Shown in pieces: positions 32,562 through 44,660 of a stretch of DNA of 64,000 nucleotides (its first letter is position 1; each line of letters starts with the position of its first letter). The translations under genes and the position numbers were made by a program. The notes below the pieces were generated by a model. The model searched no databases. It was not told the origin of the DNA and worked only from the letters and a program-made list of their open reading frames with translations. Source of the DNA: Polytrichum commune (Eukaryota; Streptophyta; Polytrichopsida; Polytrichales; Polytrichaceae); NCBI GenBank assembly GCA_950295325.1, contig OX485806.1, positions 57,841,169-57,905,168 on the forward strand. Reading direction: 5' to 3'.

Positions 32562-35500
32562 GTACGCACATTGTCATATATCTTTCTGATTCCTCCGACG
32601 GTGATGACCCCCCCGTTTCCACTCCCATTCACAAGCCATCCCCATCCTCCGTCCGTTCCACCTTTGTTACCCCGCCACCTCCGTCTCTTCTTCCTCCCTT
32701 TCCAGGCAAACCCCCAAATTTCATTCTTCAATGTCTACGTTCTCTTGCTTCCATGCCCGGTAGGAAGAACATCCTCAAGAAGCTGGATTATGACACCTTA
32801 CAAATTGAAGAGGTGAATTTCCTGCCGCCTCGCTTTGATGGTGATATTATGTTTGTCCTGCCCCCACTTGGTGTCTCTTCCTCTCATAAGAAGGCCCAAT
32901 CCATGGACGGCATGGACAAATGCTATGACGGCCATGTTTGGACTAAGACCCAGACCACCAATATCACCAATGACATTGGCCTTGCTTTTCGCTCTTCCAG
33001 TTGTGTTGGCCACCTCCAATGCCAAAATCCTCAGTGCGATTACCTACAACGTGCTCATCGGACTTCCCCGGTCAATGATACTGATTTCGACGGATTCACC
33101 AAGGAGCCCATCCCCGTTGGTGGACCCTTGCCTTTGGGATCCACTCTAATGTGCCGGGTATCTAAGGAGCCTCCCAAATGCATTGCACCATGTCCTGCCA
33201 AAATCTTCTACGTCCACGGCAAAGGCACCACTCAGCGTGCATGTATTCATCTGGGCAACCATCATCATCCCGTCAAGGTTGGCAATTGCAGAGATAGCCA
33301 ACAACGCATCAACGCCCTCATCGAGGAGCACGTTGAGCGAACGCCCCAAGCCACTCATAGCAAAATCGTCCTTGAAGCCAACAAGGACCTTGTGGGTGAG
33401 TTCCTCCTCCGCAATGATACTGATCCTCATCAACTCCTTTCCTTGGAAGAACTTGAGCCCGTTTTTTATCGTTGCAAGGAGTTGCATTCCTCCCACCTCG
33501 GTAACAAGGTTACCACTTTCAAATACTTACGTAGATTGGGGGTTATGGATGGCATCGCCAAGCTTCGAGGTGTCAGCACCTGGGCCTATGTCCAGTGGAA
33601 TCAATTCCCAGGCCAAGGTGACGCTACGGACAAGGTTTTCGTTTTCAAGATGTCCGAGGTCGACTTGGGGTCGACTTGGTTAAGCGCATGCAACCTGGCA
33701 ATGATCTCGAGCATGCTTGGATCATGTCCGACCATGTCAAACGCGTCGCCAATTGGACCACCATGGCCTGCCACGTATACGACGGTACCTACCAGCGCGT
33801 CATGACCATCACTTGCTGCGACTTCCAATCCGAGGACAAGGATGCTCAAGTTTTTTTCTGGCATAACCTCAACCACGTCATGGCCCGCCATGGAATCCCC
33901 AAGCCCCACTTCAAAGGCTTCATGGCAGACAGTGCCCAAGCCAATTGGAATGCCGTGAAGATTGTTTACGGGTCCGGAGACCCAAAGGTTCCCATCGATG
34001 GGCGTGAGAGAACCTGCTACTTCCATTGGACCAAGTCTTTGGAGAAACACACCAAGCTATATATCAAGCATGACTTGCAAGACCAACACAAGCGTCTCTG
34101 CCTGCAGTATCGCCACGCACCCTCTATGGTCGAGGCGGAAACGAGGTACCTCGCCATCAAGGCCTGGTGGGCTTCGTCTAACTACACCTCCGAGGAGGGG
34201 CTGAAACACCCTCAGCTTTGGCTGGCCTTCGTTATTGACAATGGGGTGGCTTCATGGAATTGGTGCGTCTTTAGTGTTATTGCTCTTTGTTTCTGTTTTA
34301 TCTTATTTTTCAAACTTTTCTTATTTCTTGCACACCCTTTCCATTTCGCAAGAGAAAATCATGACCACTGAGGAATTTGCACAAATGCCCAATTGCAACC
34401 TTGCCAAGTCCATTCACAACAAATGGCTCCAAAGGTCCGGCAACAAAGGTGGCGATCTATACGTGGCCACTGTGGATGACTATATTCGAGCCTTCCTCCC
34501 AATTGTGGCGTACCATCAGTTTCTTAAGGGTGGCGTTGGGGGCGATGGCCCTAGCAAAGAAGAACTCAAGCTTCGTCGTGCTCAACGTACTGGTGACCCC
34601 GCTGTCCTACAAAAGGTTCTTCTCGACATGCCTGGCGGAGAGGAATTTTGCACTCGTAGTCCCCACCTTGAGGGTGCCGAGGTCTTTGGCTCCCATAAAC
34701 GTAAGCCTGACACCCCCATTGGAGCTAATGATGAAACCCACCGCCCCGACATCCTCAACTTCTCTCGTCCTCGTGTCGCTCAGAGAACCACAAGATCTAA
34801 CGCTTCACCTTTGCCTACCATCGTCGAGGAGTCTTCCCCAACATTGATCGAGGTTCCACCACCCCCTCTTACTGGATTGGATTTCTGTCATGTCACTGCC
34901 GTACAAGAATCCAATGTGGACGAGAAGCTCTGGCATATTGCTCGAGTTCCTTACAATTCCTCCAAAGCATGTTGGGCCATGCATGCTGTCACCAAGAAGA
35001 AATGCACTGCCAAAATCGTCTCCAACTCCAAAAGCACCCTTGCACCGGCATACATTGGAGTTTGGAACTATTACAAATTCACAACACCTAAGGTCGAGAA
35101 GTTTTTTTTTGCCCAGACGACATTGAACGTTGTGTCAAAGGATCCCGTCACAAATGGGTCGACAAATTCTTTGCAGACCAAGAACGACCTCCAATCCCGC
35201 CCGTGTGGCCTGTCAAAATTGGTACCAACCTCACTCGTCCGGAGATCCTTAACCTTGAGAACGCCGGCTTTCAGCTCCCTAAAAAAGAACGCATCACGCC
35301 CACTCGCCTCTTCAACACATCGGCTCCTCCACTCGACCTCTCTGGAGTAGACGTTCCTGCCAACCCAGACTCGTATCATTCTTCCAGGCAGTCCAAGACT
35401 ACGAGACGGTCTGCCACCGCACCATCAACAAAACAAATGTAGATGGTCGCATCTGCACGAGCTATGGATGGGACCATTTTGAAGGTGACCATGATTCCAC

Positions 35501-35783
35501 GCCCTGGATTTGGTTGTGTTATCATGTTGTAGTCCAAACCTGCACCTACTCAATCAATTTACCAACTCACAGTCAGTTCCTTGCCGGAGTGTAATTGCCC
35601 GGCCTTCAAGGATATGATATCAAAGTTTGGCCGTAAACGAAATTTGTTCCTGCATTGTAAGCACCTCTACTTCATATTTGTCAAGGTCTTTAATGTAGAC
35701 CCCGAAGTTGACTTGTTCATTCACGCCCCTACCTTTAGCTTCAATGAGGTCAAACTCATCCTCGAAAGGGGCCTCTCGACATA
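32562..35783 (+). pseudogene. MULE-superfamily-like transposase with SWIM finger
   Basis: A Pro/Ser-rich N-terminus (from about 32562) leads into MPGRKNILKKLDYDTL at 32753. A Cys-rich stretch (SSSCVGHLQCQNPQCDYL) follows. The core has MACHVYDGTYQRVMTIT, HFKGFMADSAQANWNAVKI and RERTCYFHWTKSLEKHTK. An intron-like gap lies near 34255-34350. The SWIM-like end (35560-35783) reads PECNCPAF...LHCKHLYFI. Damage: an 11-bp tandem duplication at about 33659-33680 shifts the frame, a shift follows the T8-9 run at 35100, and a stop lies at 35533. The core motifs fit MULE/DDE transposases; assignment to a subfamily is not possible by eye. Confidence 0.65.
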
Positions 35784-36013
35784 GTCTACTTCCTAGAATT
35801 ACCCTCATCCTAGCACTACATTTTGTTCTAATGGATGTGTTCAGTTCTAGACCGAATGTGAACTTATAATTGATTGCTATAATAAATATAATCTCAGAGA
35901 TTATTTTCATTCTCTTCAAAATTTTGTATTACAATATTCAAATGTGCCATGTGTCTATCTCCCGGTTGAACATTTCATGTTCAATTTGAAAGTGCTACCT
36001 ATGTCTATCAAAT

Positions 36014-36613
36014 CTACTTTCGTTTCGCCAACCTTCTACATGTTTCATCGTCCCTTCTTGATGGAGGTGGACCCGGTCGAAGCAAATCAATGTATGACAC
36101 CGTTTTATACCTCATTTGATCCCTCAATGGACGACGATGCGGCGACAATCCTCTCATCCTCTCGCGAAACGACAAAGACCACGAAGATTCGCCTACTACC
36201 TTCACCTCATCCTCCCCGTTCGTCGTTTTGTCTTCATTCAAATCAGCGTCTTCATTGACATCAGCGTCCTTCTCCTGCACATCCGCTCACATTTTATTTT
36301 TCTTTGCATATTGTTTCTGCTCCTCTTGCATCCTCCACCTCCAGGCTTGTGTGGACTGCAAAAATGGAGTTAGCTCGTAGTCATCACTACATTGCTTTCC
36401 AACACCTTTGTCATGTTCTGGCGATGGATTAAAAGGAACATGGGGATCTCCTAGACTCCTAATCTCCTTCTCCCATCCTAGGCCAGCGAACATGTCTCTC
36501 TCCTCTCCCATTGTGTCCTTAAACACTCTACATCCGTATTGGATACTGAATTTGAAGATAGTCTTTACAAACAATAATTGTGCGAGTCCAAGCTCTACAA
36601 TTGACTCACACAC
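36014..36613 (-). CDS. Hypothetical minus-strand frame(s) of the second MULE
   Basis: 36613-36287 encodes 108 residues with a plausible composition (EERDMFAGLGWEKEIRSLG, an acidic/basic helical end QEEQKQYAKKNKM). 36280-36014 encodes an acidic stretch (EDADLNEDKTTNGEDEV) followed by basic residues. A stop and a few bases separate them; an intron is possible. I recognise no family. The position, convergent with the transposase, mirrors the protease gene in the first MULE, but that parallel is inference. Confidence 0.25.
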
Positions 36614-37351
36614 AAGACAAATATAAAAGTGATGGAATAAAAACGAAGCAAGTTGGTCGCCATTTGTATTTTGATTGACTCATTCTTCAATTATACCAAA
36701 CTCGATAAAATCATTTTTAATTATTCTTTTTTGGAATCACCCTTGGATTAAATCATATACTTATCTATTTTATCATAATTCTTATATCATTTTTGCACTT
36801 CCCGTGTTCTAAATTTAACGACTCCATTTCAAATTCAGATCATTTTCATTTATTGTTGGACCTATCCATTCCACGGAAATAGGTCACATTTTTTATTATT
36901 TTGGCATATTCCATGAATATTCTTTGCTATTTAACCTTTTCTAAATTTAGTCTGAAAAGTTTGCTATTTTTTCTTCATCTCCGCTCTCCGCTCTCCAAAT
37001 CTCTATTCTCCGCTCTACGCTCACATAGCTGTGTCGTCCGGTTGGATATCTGACGATGACAACTCCATCGCCGTGAACAAAGGTGAATGTAACACCTTTG
37101 ACGCCAAGATATTCACCATGTCGGTCGAAGAGTTCGACGCCTCCGTGTTTGAATGTCAACCACCAACAGATTGGACAGCATCTGCCAATCCAAAAGATAG
37201 CGGCAGCCATGCTTGGCCAATCTGGTCTGCGGGACCATTGTCCCGAGCTCTCAAACTCACCACAGAATCCCATGTAGTTGGAAGTGTGGCTCTTGACACG
37301 GATTGAGCACGTGGTGGCAGAGCTCACCACCTCCCTCAAAGCTCCGAGCAT
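36614..37351. other. AT-rich then unassigned sequence between MULE and gag
   Basis: 36614-36950 is very AT-rich with no frame. 36947-37351 is open on the minus strand, directly after the gag stop (starting MLGALREVVSSATTC), and on the plus strand (37031-37306). Neither shows a retroviral-type protease motif. It may be the former gag-pol junction of element B or the MULE end. Confidence 0.3.
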
Positions 37352-39396
37352 TTAGTAATCCGGTGTGGAGGAGCTAGCCTTAGCTCCGGATGAAGCCGAA
37401 GGGGTCAAGATTTGGCCGGACAAAGCCAAACTTTTGAATTTTGCCTCCATCGCCTTCTCCCATGCGGAGAGAGGTCGTTTTTTCGGATGAAGAGTGAAAC
37501 AATGGTCCTTGGTGTGGTTTGGCTTACCACAGTGAGAACACGTCAGCTGCTTCGACAAATGCTTAGCAGTGTCCTTCGTCGGATCCTTAGCGAGAAAAAT
37601 TGTCTTCCGCCTCGGCCTTTCTGCGGTTGGGGCGTTTTTGTGCTTAAGGGGACAATCCTTCTTAGCATGGCCTGGCTCCCCTGTAAAGGGGTATGCTTCT
37701 TCCCTTGGGTAGTATTGGCTTCGGTAAGGGTATGTCGCTTCCCTCCGGTAATTGTCGTACGGGTACCGATCTCCTCTTCGATATTCCTGCCCATAATAGG
37801 GGTATTCTTCATCCCTTTGCTTATCTCTCCCTTGATAGGGGTATCTCATATCTCGCCGATTCTCCCCGAACCGCGGTCTTTCTTCATCTTTAAATCTCGG
37901 AGGCTCGGCTCCCGCCCTTCTCCGGTTGTTGTTCAATTGTGGTTGTACTTGATTCACTCCAAATCTCCTTTCTCGCCTTCTTCCATCATAAACACATTCA
38001 TTTGTATTGTGTGTAGTGCTATTGCAATTCGAACAACTCTTTAATTGGCACTCATTTGAGTAATGGCCTTTGTTGCGGCATCTCCGGCAAGTGACTCCCG
38101 TTCTAAACTTCCGAGTGCCAATGGCTAGTTCCTCTATCTCTTGTTTAAGAGCCTTTAAATCATCCTTAGTAGCATCGGCCTTCTTAGCCTTTCCCTTTTT
38201 CTTCCTTCTTCTTGCATCATCATCGAAATCGCTACTTGAATCTCCACTTGATTCGTCTTCCTTCATCCTTTCCTTCTTAGTCTTGCTCATCTCAATCTTT
38301 CGTGCCGAAGCTAGTGCTTCCTCCAAAGTATCACTTGGTAAAATGTTCACATTTTTTCGTATTCTTTCCTTAGTCCATTTATGAACCAAGTTTTTCTAAT
38401 TTGTTCTCCCGGTGCGGGTTGAATTTTAGCCGCCGCTACCATTACTCGTTCATAAAACTCTTCCACCGATTCATCTTTCTTTTGTTTAACATTTGACAAG
38501 TTGTTGATGATCTCTCCTTCCGATTTGGTTGATCGGAATCGTTGGATAAAAATTGTCTTTAAATCGTTTCAATTCAAAAAGTGATTCGCAGGAAATTGAG
38601 TTTACCATTCTAGTGTCTTTTTCTTAAGAGTCACCGGAAACAATCTTAGTTTCTCCGCATCGGTTCCTTCTTGATTGGCATGACATATATTGACATACTC
38701 TTGTATGTAAGTGTCCGGATCATCTTTTCTTTTGTATGTGGGAAGAGGTATCTTCCCTCTTCTAGGCGGGGGTGGCGCTCCTCCCGACATGGCTATAGTT
38801 CCACTTCCTCTTCCTCCTCCGGAACTTCCAATATTCGTCCCTAATGACGTTGTTCCGGATCTTGTTGTGCTATTAATCGGTACCCTATAGTCAAATAATT
38901 GCTCACTAGCCCTTACTTGTTGCAAAAATTCTTCAAATGTTTGGTTGACATGTCTTGACGTTGGTTCCTCACTTTGAGTTGTTGTTGAATTTTCGTTCTC
39001 TACTATGCTTTCTTGTGTGTCTTGATCAAAATTAATATTCCGGGGTATCCCTTCCCTAGTGTTCGTTTCGAATGTTCTTAATGGAGTGACGGTGTCTCCT
39101 TGCTCTTCTCTATTTATGTTTTCGTATTCATAGGGTGATGGTCGGTCTAGGTTATCGTTTGTTAGTGATGGGGATGGTGATCTAGATATATCAAGACCTT
39201 CGGCTCTTTGTCTTGCCCGTCTCTCATATCGTTCCGCTCTCTCTCTTCTTTGCCTCTCGGCTCTTCCTTCCTCGCTATTGGGGTTTACTCCATGTTGCAT
39301 ACGGTTAATGTGCTTACGTTCGGCCTCGGCCTCTCTCCTAGATGGCGGCGAACGACTTCGCTCCCTAGTGTCTTCCTCTTCGTCGTACATTAACAC
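37352..39396 (-). pseudogene. Gag polyprotein of element B with CCHC zinc knuckles
   Basis: The minus-strand frame starts at 39396 (MLMYDEEEDTRERSRSPP). It has an Arg/Ser-rich N-terminus, then a retrotransposon gag core (YIQEYVNICHANQEGTDAEK; near 38500, KQKKDESVEEFYERV). Zinc knuckles follow: CRRCRNKGHYSNEC, CSNCNSTTHNTNEC and CSHCGKPNHTKDHC. Tyr-rich YPY/YPYQGRDK-type repeats lie between them. A frameshift in an A-run near 38345 and stops near 38600 break it. The product would form the virus-like particle and bind element RNA. Confidence 0.82.
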
Positions 39397-39699
39397 TACT
39401 TAGCATGATCTTAGACCACCCTAGTTGGCCCTCCCGGCTTCAACTATGTGCATTCTATATTCACCCTTTCGCTAATACGGTTCTTAGGACACACTATTCT
39501 TCTTTAGTTTTCTCTTCCTCTTCGCCGTACATTAACACTACTTAGCATGATCTTAGACCACCTTAGTCGGCCCTCCCGGCTTCAACTATGTGCATCTGTA
39601 TTCATCTTTTCATTAGTACGACTCTTAGGACAAACTATCTCTTAATCTAATTTTCTCTTCCTCCCCAATGGATTCTTAAAATTTCACTCGTTAAACTTG

Positions 39700-40915
39700 A
39701 TCAACCCTCATTCATTATTTTCCAATTTCTCTAGTCCGTTGTAAAGTTTTATCATCACCCTTTCGAAGTACAAGTTGTATAATAATCCTTCTTGCGGGTA
39801 GTGGTACCCTCTATGACTTGTGGCGCCTTTTGCCCACTTCCCGATTCCAATTCTCCCGTGATTCCACACCTTTGAGAATATCTTTGCTTGTAGTTCTTCC
39901 GGTAGTTCGTAGATTCTCCTCTCAAACTCTGATCGATAAGTAAATCCGATTTGTTTCTTGATAAAGTATTTGGTTGCTTTTGTTTTATAAACTTTGTGCA
40001 TGTTTCACATCAAGTCATGGAACCTTTTTACTCCTTCATATTGAGTTAGTACCTTTTCATCCCAACTAAACTTCGGGTACTCCCAAGGCCAATGACTCAC
40101 AATTCTTTTAGTGTCAATGTCTTCTATAAGATCATCAATTACGTATACTCCTTTCACGTTTGATTTCTCAATTTTTCTCAAAATCGTTCTTTCGACATGT
40201 GAGGCTTCAAGTGGTCCGATTAATTGCTTTTCTTCGGATCCTTCTTCTAATCTTTCTCGTAAGTTATCGCGGCAATGGACGTTCTCAAACCAAGGAATCA
40301 TTGATCGTAGCCGGTACCATTACTCGTGTGTAGTATAGGTCGTAAAGGAACCCTTCTAGATTATAATGGTACCCACTTTGATTTGTTGTTCCCGGCATGC
40401 ATTCCCACAACGTATCCTTGCCTTTGTTCCACACTTTAGAAAAGATGATGGCTTGTAATTCTTCGGGTAAGTCTTTGATTCTTCTCTCAAACTCCGATTG
40501 GTACGTGAAACTAATCCACCTTTCTTCAAAACTTCTCCACGCTTGATCGATGTATACTCGGTTCATACATACCATTAAGTCAAGAAATCGTTTGGTGCTA
40601 ATTCATTCTTCCGTTTTGTTAGATTTTTTGATGTAATCGGGATATTCCCATGGCCAACTTGATATTAGTTCCTTTTGGTCGTTCACTATCTTCTCCTTTG
40701 ATTTAACGTTCCAATTTTGTTTGTCATTCATTAGAAATTTCTCCCATTGTGTGCCACAATTTGTAAAGTAGGGATTCCTTAATCTCCACTTGATAGAATT
40801 TCTCTTGAGTTTCGGTCTCCTTGAATATCGCCTCGCAAAAAGTGATGAAGTTTAATTCATTCAACGTATCACGTATCTCCCGGTCGTCTTCCGTATGTCT
40901 CTTCTCATTTGACAT
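39700..40915 (-). pseudogene. Tandem modules upstream of gag in element B, function unknown
   Basis: Between the primer-binding site and gag lie broken minus-strand frames (40915-40724, 40575-40285, 40301-40005, 40001-39708) sharing one module. Two fairly complete copies have WPWEYP, a KRF.DLM block, FTY.SEFERRI..LPEELQA, IFSKVWN, then GYHY..EG.LY.LY. A third, shorter copy (40915) has AIFKETE and LLYKLWHTM. LPEELQAKIF looks F-box-like, but the rest does not support an F-box protein. Stops (for example TGA at about 40003) show decay. Spacing of the two main copies is about 570 bp. Confidence 0.55.
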
Positions 40916-41130
40916 TCTTACTAGTAAGGCGCATTATCTCCGAATCGTGTTAAGTTCCATTTGGTAGATATGACGTTGCGGTTATCCGCTCTTCTTGGCG
41001 TAATTCTCCACGTGCTTAGTTAACGCATTCGCCAAGAACCTCCGCTTTCGTCCCTTTCACACTTAAATCACCGAGACACATTAAATCACCCTTTCACATT
41101 TAGATTACCGAAACACATTAATGGCAAGAA

Positions 41131-41148
41131 TCCCCAGCATGGTCGCCA
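41131..41148 (-). promoter_or_regulatory. Primer-binding site of element B
   Basis: In the element's sense, TGGCGACCATGCTGGGGA begins three to four bases after the LTR end. Position and the TGGCG...GGGGA form agree with primer-binding sites of plant Athila/Tat-like elements. The tRNA was not identified. Confidence 0.6.
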
Positions 41149-41151
41149 AAA

Positions 41152-44100
41152 TGATGCACCCCGTGGGTCGTTCCCTTGCAATTTAGCTCAAGAAAACTCA
41201 CGGTGAGACATCACGTAAATTTATATTCGCTTGAGAACTACCGTGCCTCATTAATATGTTCGGTCTCGAATTAATAATCCCTCTCTTCTTCTTATGATAT
41301 GAATATAATTATTGGAGTGAACACAATCTCATTATCTTAATTCTTACTCTCAATGTAAGGCATCATTGATAATAAGAACCATTAGATTTAAAGAAATCTT
41401 CAAGAGGTGTAACAATATCCTCAATAATAATATAGTTTTCAATAAGTTATATGAATACTTAAGGTTCGTAGTTCATAAACATCAATCACACAAATGATAG
41501 TAATCTTATAATGATGAAGAAGATCTAATATTCTTGAGTCTTCCTTTTTAAGCTCAAGTGTTACTACTTATAATATTGTAACTTGACATGTATGCATATA
41601 GTAGTTTTAATCTCATGAACACATCATTGATTGTTTTGCAATGTCACGTTTAACTTCAAAGTGTTTCTTGATGACGATAGTAATTATAACTTTCTTGAGG
41701 TTTATTCAAGAGAGAGAACTCTTCTCTTTGATAGTTGATCCTTCACTCGTAATGACATCCAAGAACTTACAAAGTATCTTAAAAATACTTTTACTATAAA
41801 GTGTTTCTTGATGACGAGAAGTAAACCTTATCTCTCTTGAGTTTTGCTCAAGAGAGAGAGAGATCTTCTCTTGAATAGATAATCCTTCAAATTGTAATGA
41901 CATCCAACAACTCACAAATAAACTTAAAGAAAGAAGCTTCTATAATAATCTTTGCAAGTATTCACTCAATCAATCTTTGTTAAATCATATTTTATCAATC
42001 AATGTAAATATAAATTATAGAGTAAGTTCAATATGCATAAGTCACCTAATCGTTATCACATATACGAATTACACATATAGTTTATGTTAATGAGTTTTCT
42101 CTCAATTATCCTTTTCTCAAGAGTTTAGTATTCATCACAAAGTCTTACTCACAAATAATTGAGTTATGCATGCAATACTTGTCAATACAATCTTAATCTT
42201 CAACTCTTTATAATTATATAATTTCCTTTTGAGGAGATCAATGATAAGTTCCGCTTGAGAGAGATAATCTTATTTCCTTCACTCAAGTTGTATAAATTGA
42301 CATTTGTTTTCTCATATCAATTTCTCTCAAAGTTCCATTGATTCTCCAAAATATCTTGAGCGCTTTGTTCTCACCCTCACACTAATCTTTTGAGTTCTTT
42401 CTCAAAAGTATCTACTCTTCTCTCACTTGTCAATATCTTAAGCTACAAAGTACCATTGACGACTCGTAGTTCAATTTGAGAGAGAGAGGTAAGAGAGATC
42501 ACTCATGTTGTAGAAAAGATAAGTATATTGCAAAAAGTTCCTCGAGAGGAGAGTTACAAAAGCTTCAAGTGATTCTTGACACTCAAATTTAAGATAACTT
42601 CGTCGTATTGAAAATGAGGTGTAAGTCTCTTAATTTGCTTCCCTTAAATAGTCTTTTTTTCCTAGTCCAAAATCTATATTAAGAGTGGTTGTGATCTTCC
42701 ACTTTCCTAAACACTATCAATCTTCAATATATGTAGATGATATCTATCCTAAACGGTTATAACCGTTTTTGTCGCAACCCTTGCTAGGTCCCTTAACAAT
42801 CTTGCCAATTTTCGTTTCTAGCAAAGGTTACGAGCGCTAACCCTTCGCATTCCGCCATGCTAATGGATAGCTCCTCTTACCCCGGACCAATAGTTCATAG
42901 GAGGGAACCAACCCTCCTACTTTGCTTTCGGGACTCACCCCTTAATCGGTAACCCATTTCCCCAATGTGGACTTCCATCCATGGAAGTCCAATCCTATGT
43001 TGATCATCGCGTTGCCGGAGCAACACTACAACAACCCGAACCATACTAGGCAACTATGGCCTCACAATAGGCCAAAGCCCATGGAGGCCTTGCCGTTCGG
43101 CCTCGGGTGGGTGAGGCCACACCACCTCACCCATATAAGCCTCTAGGACTTCACGCGGGGCCCCTACCCCACCGTCAACCAACCTCTTGTCTCTCTACCA
43201 AGAGTTGGGGCCAAGTGGACATTTTCCTTTAGCTGCTGGACCTAGAACCCCCCAGCAGCTTCAGACCATCATAACTTCCTTGTATGATGTCTGATCATGA
43301 CAACCAACCACTCCATCTTCATCTACGCTTCACGTAGATGCCGATGGACTCCTCACTTGCCCCATTTGGGCAAGTATTGAGGACGTTATGCCTGTTTGAA
43401 CCTTGGCAGTCCCGGGAATCACTCCCAGGCACTGCTGTCCCGGGACAGCGCCCCACTCAAATGGCCATAACTCCTAGCTCACACCTCCGATTGAGGTGTT
43501 CTTGAGATTTCTAGAATCACCACGCCATGAGCTACGCATAACTCATGGCCTTACCCTTGTGCCTCCTAGTCTTCGTGGATGGGAGGCGTTCCCAACGCCC
43601 GGGGCCCTCACCCACACTAGGATCACTTGGGCCCTCTCACCAACGGCGCCACAAGTCCCGGGTGTCACTCCGGGGTCCCCCTTGTGCCCATGGTGTTTCG
43701 GCCACTCCTCATGGAGAGGTGCGCGACAGTTTTACTACTCTAATGTTTTTAATACCAAGATTCCACTATATTCCTCCTTGAAAGTCAATCAAATCTTTGT
43801 GCGTGATTGATTCAATTCCGATAATTGGTATTTAGTACATACTCGTAGAATGTACTCTAGTCCTATATTCTCCTTAATGTCTCCATAATACCTTTGTAGT
43901 TTAATAACCCAAAATTCTTATCATAATCATGTTTCCTCAAGATTCCATAATCATGTTCTTCGGATAGTCATTCATCCTCAAAATCCTATACTTTAATATA
44001 CCTCTATAGCCCTCTTAAGTCACCCTTAATATACCCCTAATACATCCTTAATACACCCCTTAATATGCCCCTAATATATCCCTTTAAAGTCCTTTGATCA

Positions 44101-44342
44101 AACACTAGGAAGTCCTTTGTAAGCCGCCGGGGATCCATTGCCGCGGGTAAAAGACCCTGTAACCGCGCGACTCCCTTGTAACTCCGTGACAAGGGGGCCT
44201 AAACCCGTGGCCGAGCGTCCTCTTCGACCGGGACTCCATTCTTTTCTTCCAGCGCTCTCTCTCGGTGTGGCTCTTCAATATTCGGTGTCTCCAATTTACT
44301 TGTTTAGCTCCCACCCTAAGTGCTAAGCTTTTGTACTCAACA
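41152..44342 (-). repeat. 3.2-kb LTR shared by elements A and B
   Basis: On the minus strand it begins TGTTGAGTACAAAAGC and ends GGTGCATCA (TG...CA). At its start lies a polypurine tract with the end of a coding frame (element A's 3' side). At its end lies a primer-binding site followed by gag (element B's 5' side). So a single LTR closes one element and opens the next. It contains no credible gene. A partial duplication with a period of about 141 bp occurs at 41650-41940 (AAAGTGTTTCTTGATGACGA). No second copy of the LTR is in the window for comparison, so its limits rest on the flanking signals. Confidence 0.7.
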
Positions 44343-44357
44343 TTTTACCCCCTCCCT
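44343..44357 (-). promoter_or_regulatory. Polypurine tract of element A
   Basis: In sense, AGGGAGGGGGTAAAA directly precedes the TGTTGAG start of the LTR. This is the usual plus-strand priming site of LTR retrotransposons. Confidence 0.75.
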
Positions 44358-44374
44358 AGGTTAAGATCTTGCCC

Positions 44375-44660
44375 TCAGGATCGTTTTGGGATCTTCATAC
44401 TCCCTGGATTGTATTGAGGTACATAGAGTAGCGTTCGTGCATGCGGTGTAGATATGATTCTCTGTTCCAATGTGTGTTTCCGATCTTCCAAGGCTCTTGT
44501 GATATACCCATTAAGCTGAATTCGGTGGAAAGCCTGTGGAAAAGAGTCAGGAAATTTCCTGATAAGGTCTTGGTGTTGGTGACTGGCTTCATGTAACAAT
44601 GAAGTATCCTCGCCTGCTAAGGTATCCAGTGCAGACATGAATTCCGGGAATTTTGAATCT
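44375..44660 (-). CDS. C-terminal reading frame of element A
   Basis: About 95 residues, mostly helical in look (FMSALDTLAGEDTSLLHEA, IQLNGYITRALEDRKHTLEQ), end at a TGA 18 bases before the polypurine tract region. Upstream (above about 44660) the frame is formed by satellite sequence (LLDPRGS is the palindrome read through), so the real 5' part is missing. I do not recognise the domain. Position suggests the last coding piece of the polyprotein or a separate 3' ORF, as several plant Ty3 lineages have. Confidence 0.5.

Larger units (their letters stand above)
31430..36930. mobile_element. Second MULE-like transposon, inserted in element B (ends approximate)
   Basis: A transposase pseudogene (32562-35783) with a C-terminal SWIM-type motif lies between the gag region of element B (37352 upward) and its satellite (31408 downward). 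Both flanks have the same orientation and the expected order, so this block most likely inserted into element B. Terminal repeats and a target duplication could not be assigned by eye. A possible minus-strand frame (36014-36613) lies in its right part. Confidence 0.5.

Noticed and set aside
32111..32816. Two overlapping open frames of 206 codons on opposite strands before the second MULE transposase.
   Set aside because: The real N-terminus of the transposase runs in a third frame here (Pro/Ser-rich, leading into 32753); the two long frames show no family motifs.
39890..40575. LPEELQAKIF read as an F-box protein.
   Set aside because: Only the first helix resembles an F-box; the motif is part of a longer repeated block in a retroelement with no substrate-binding repeats.
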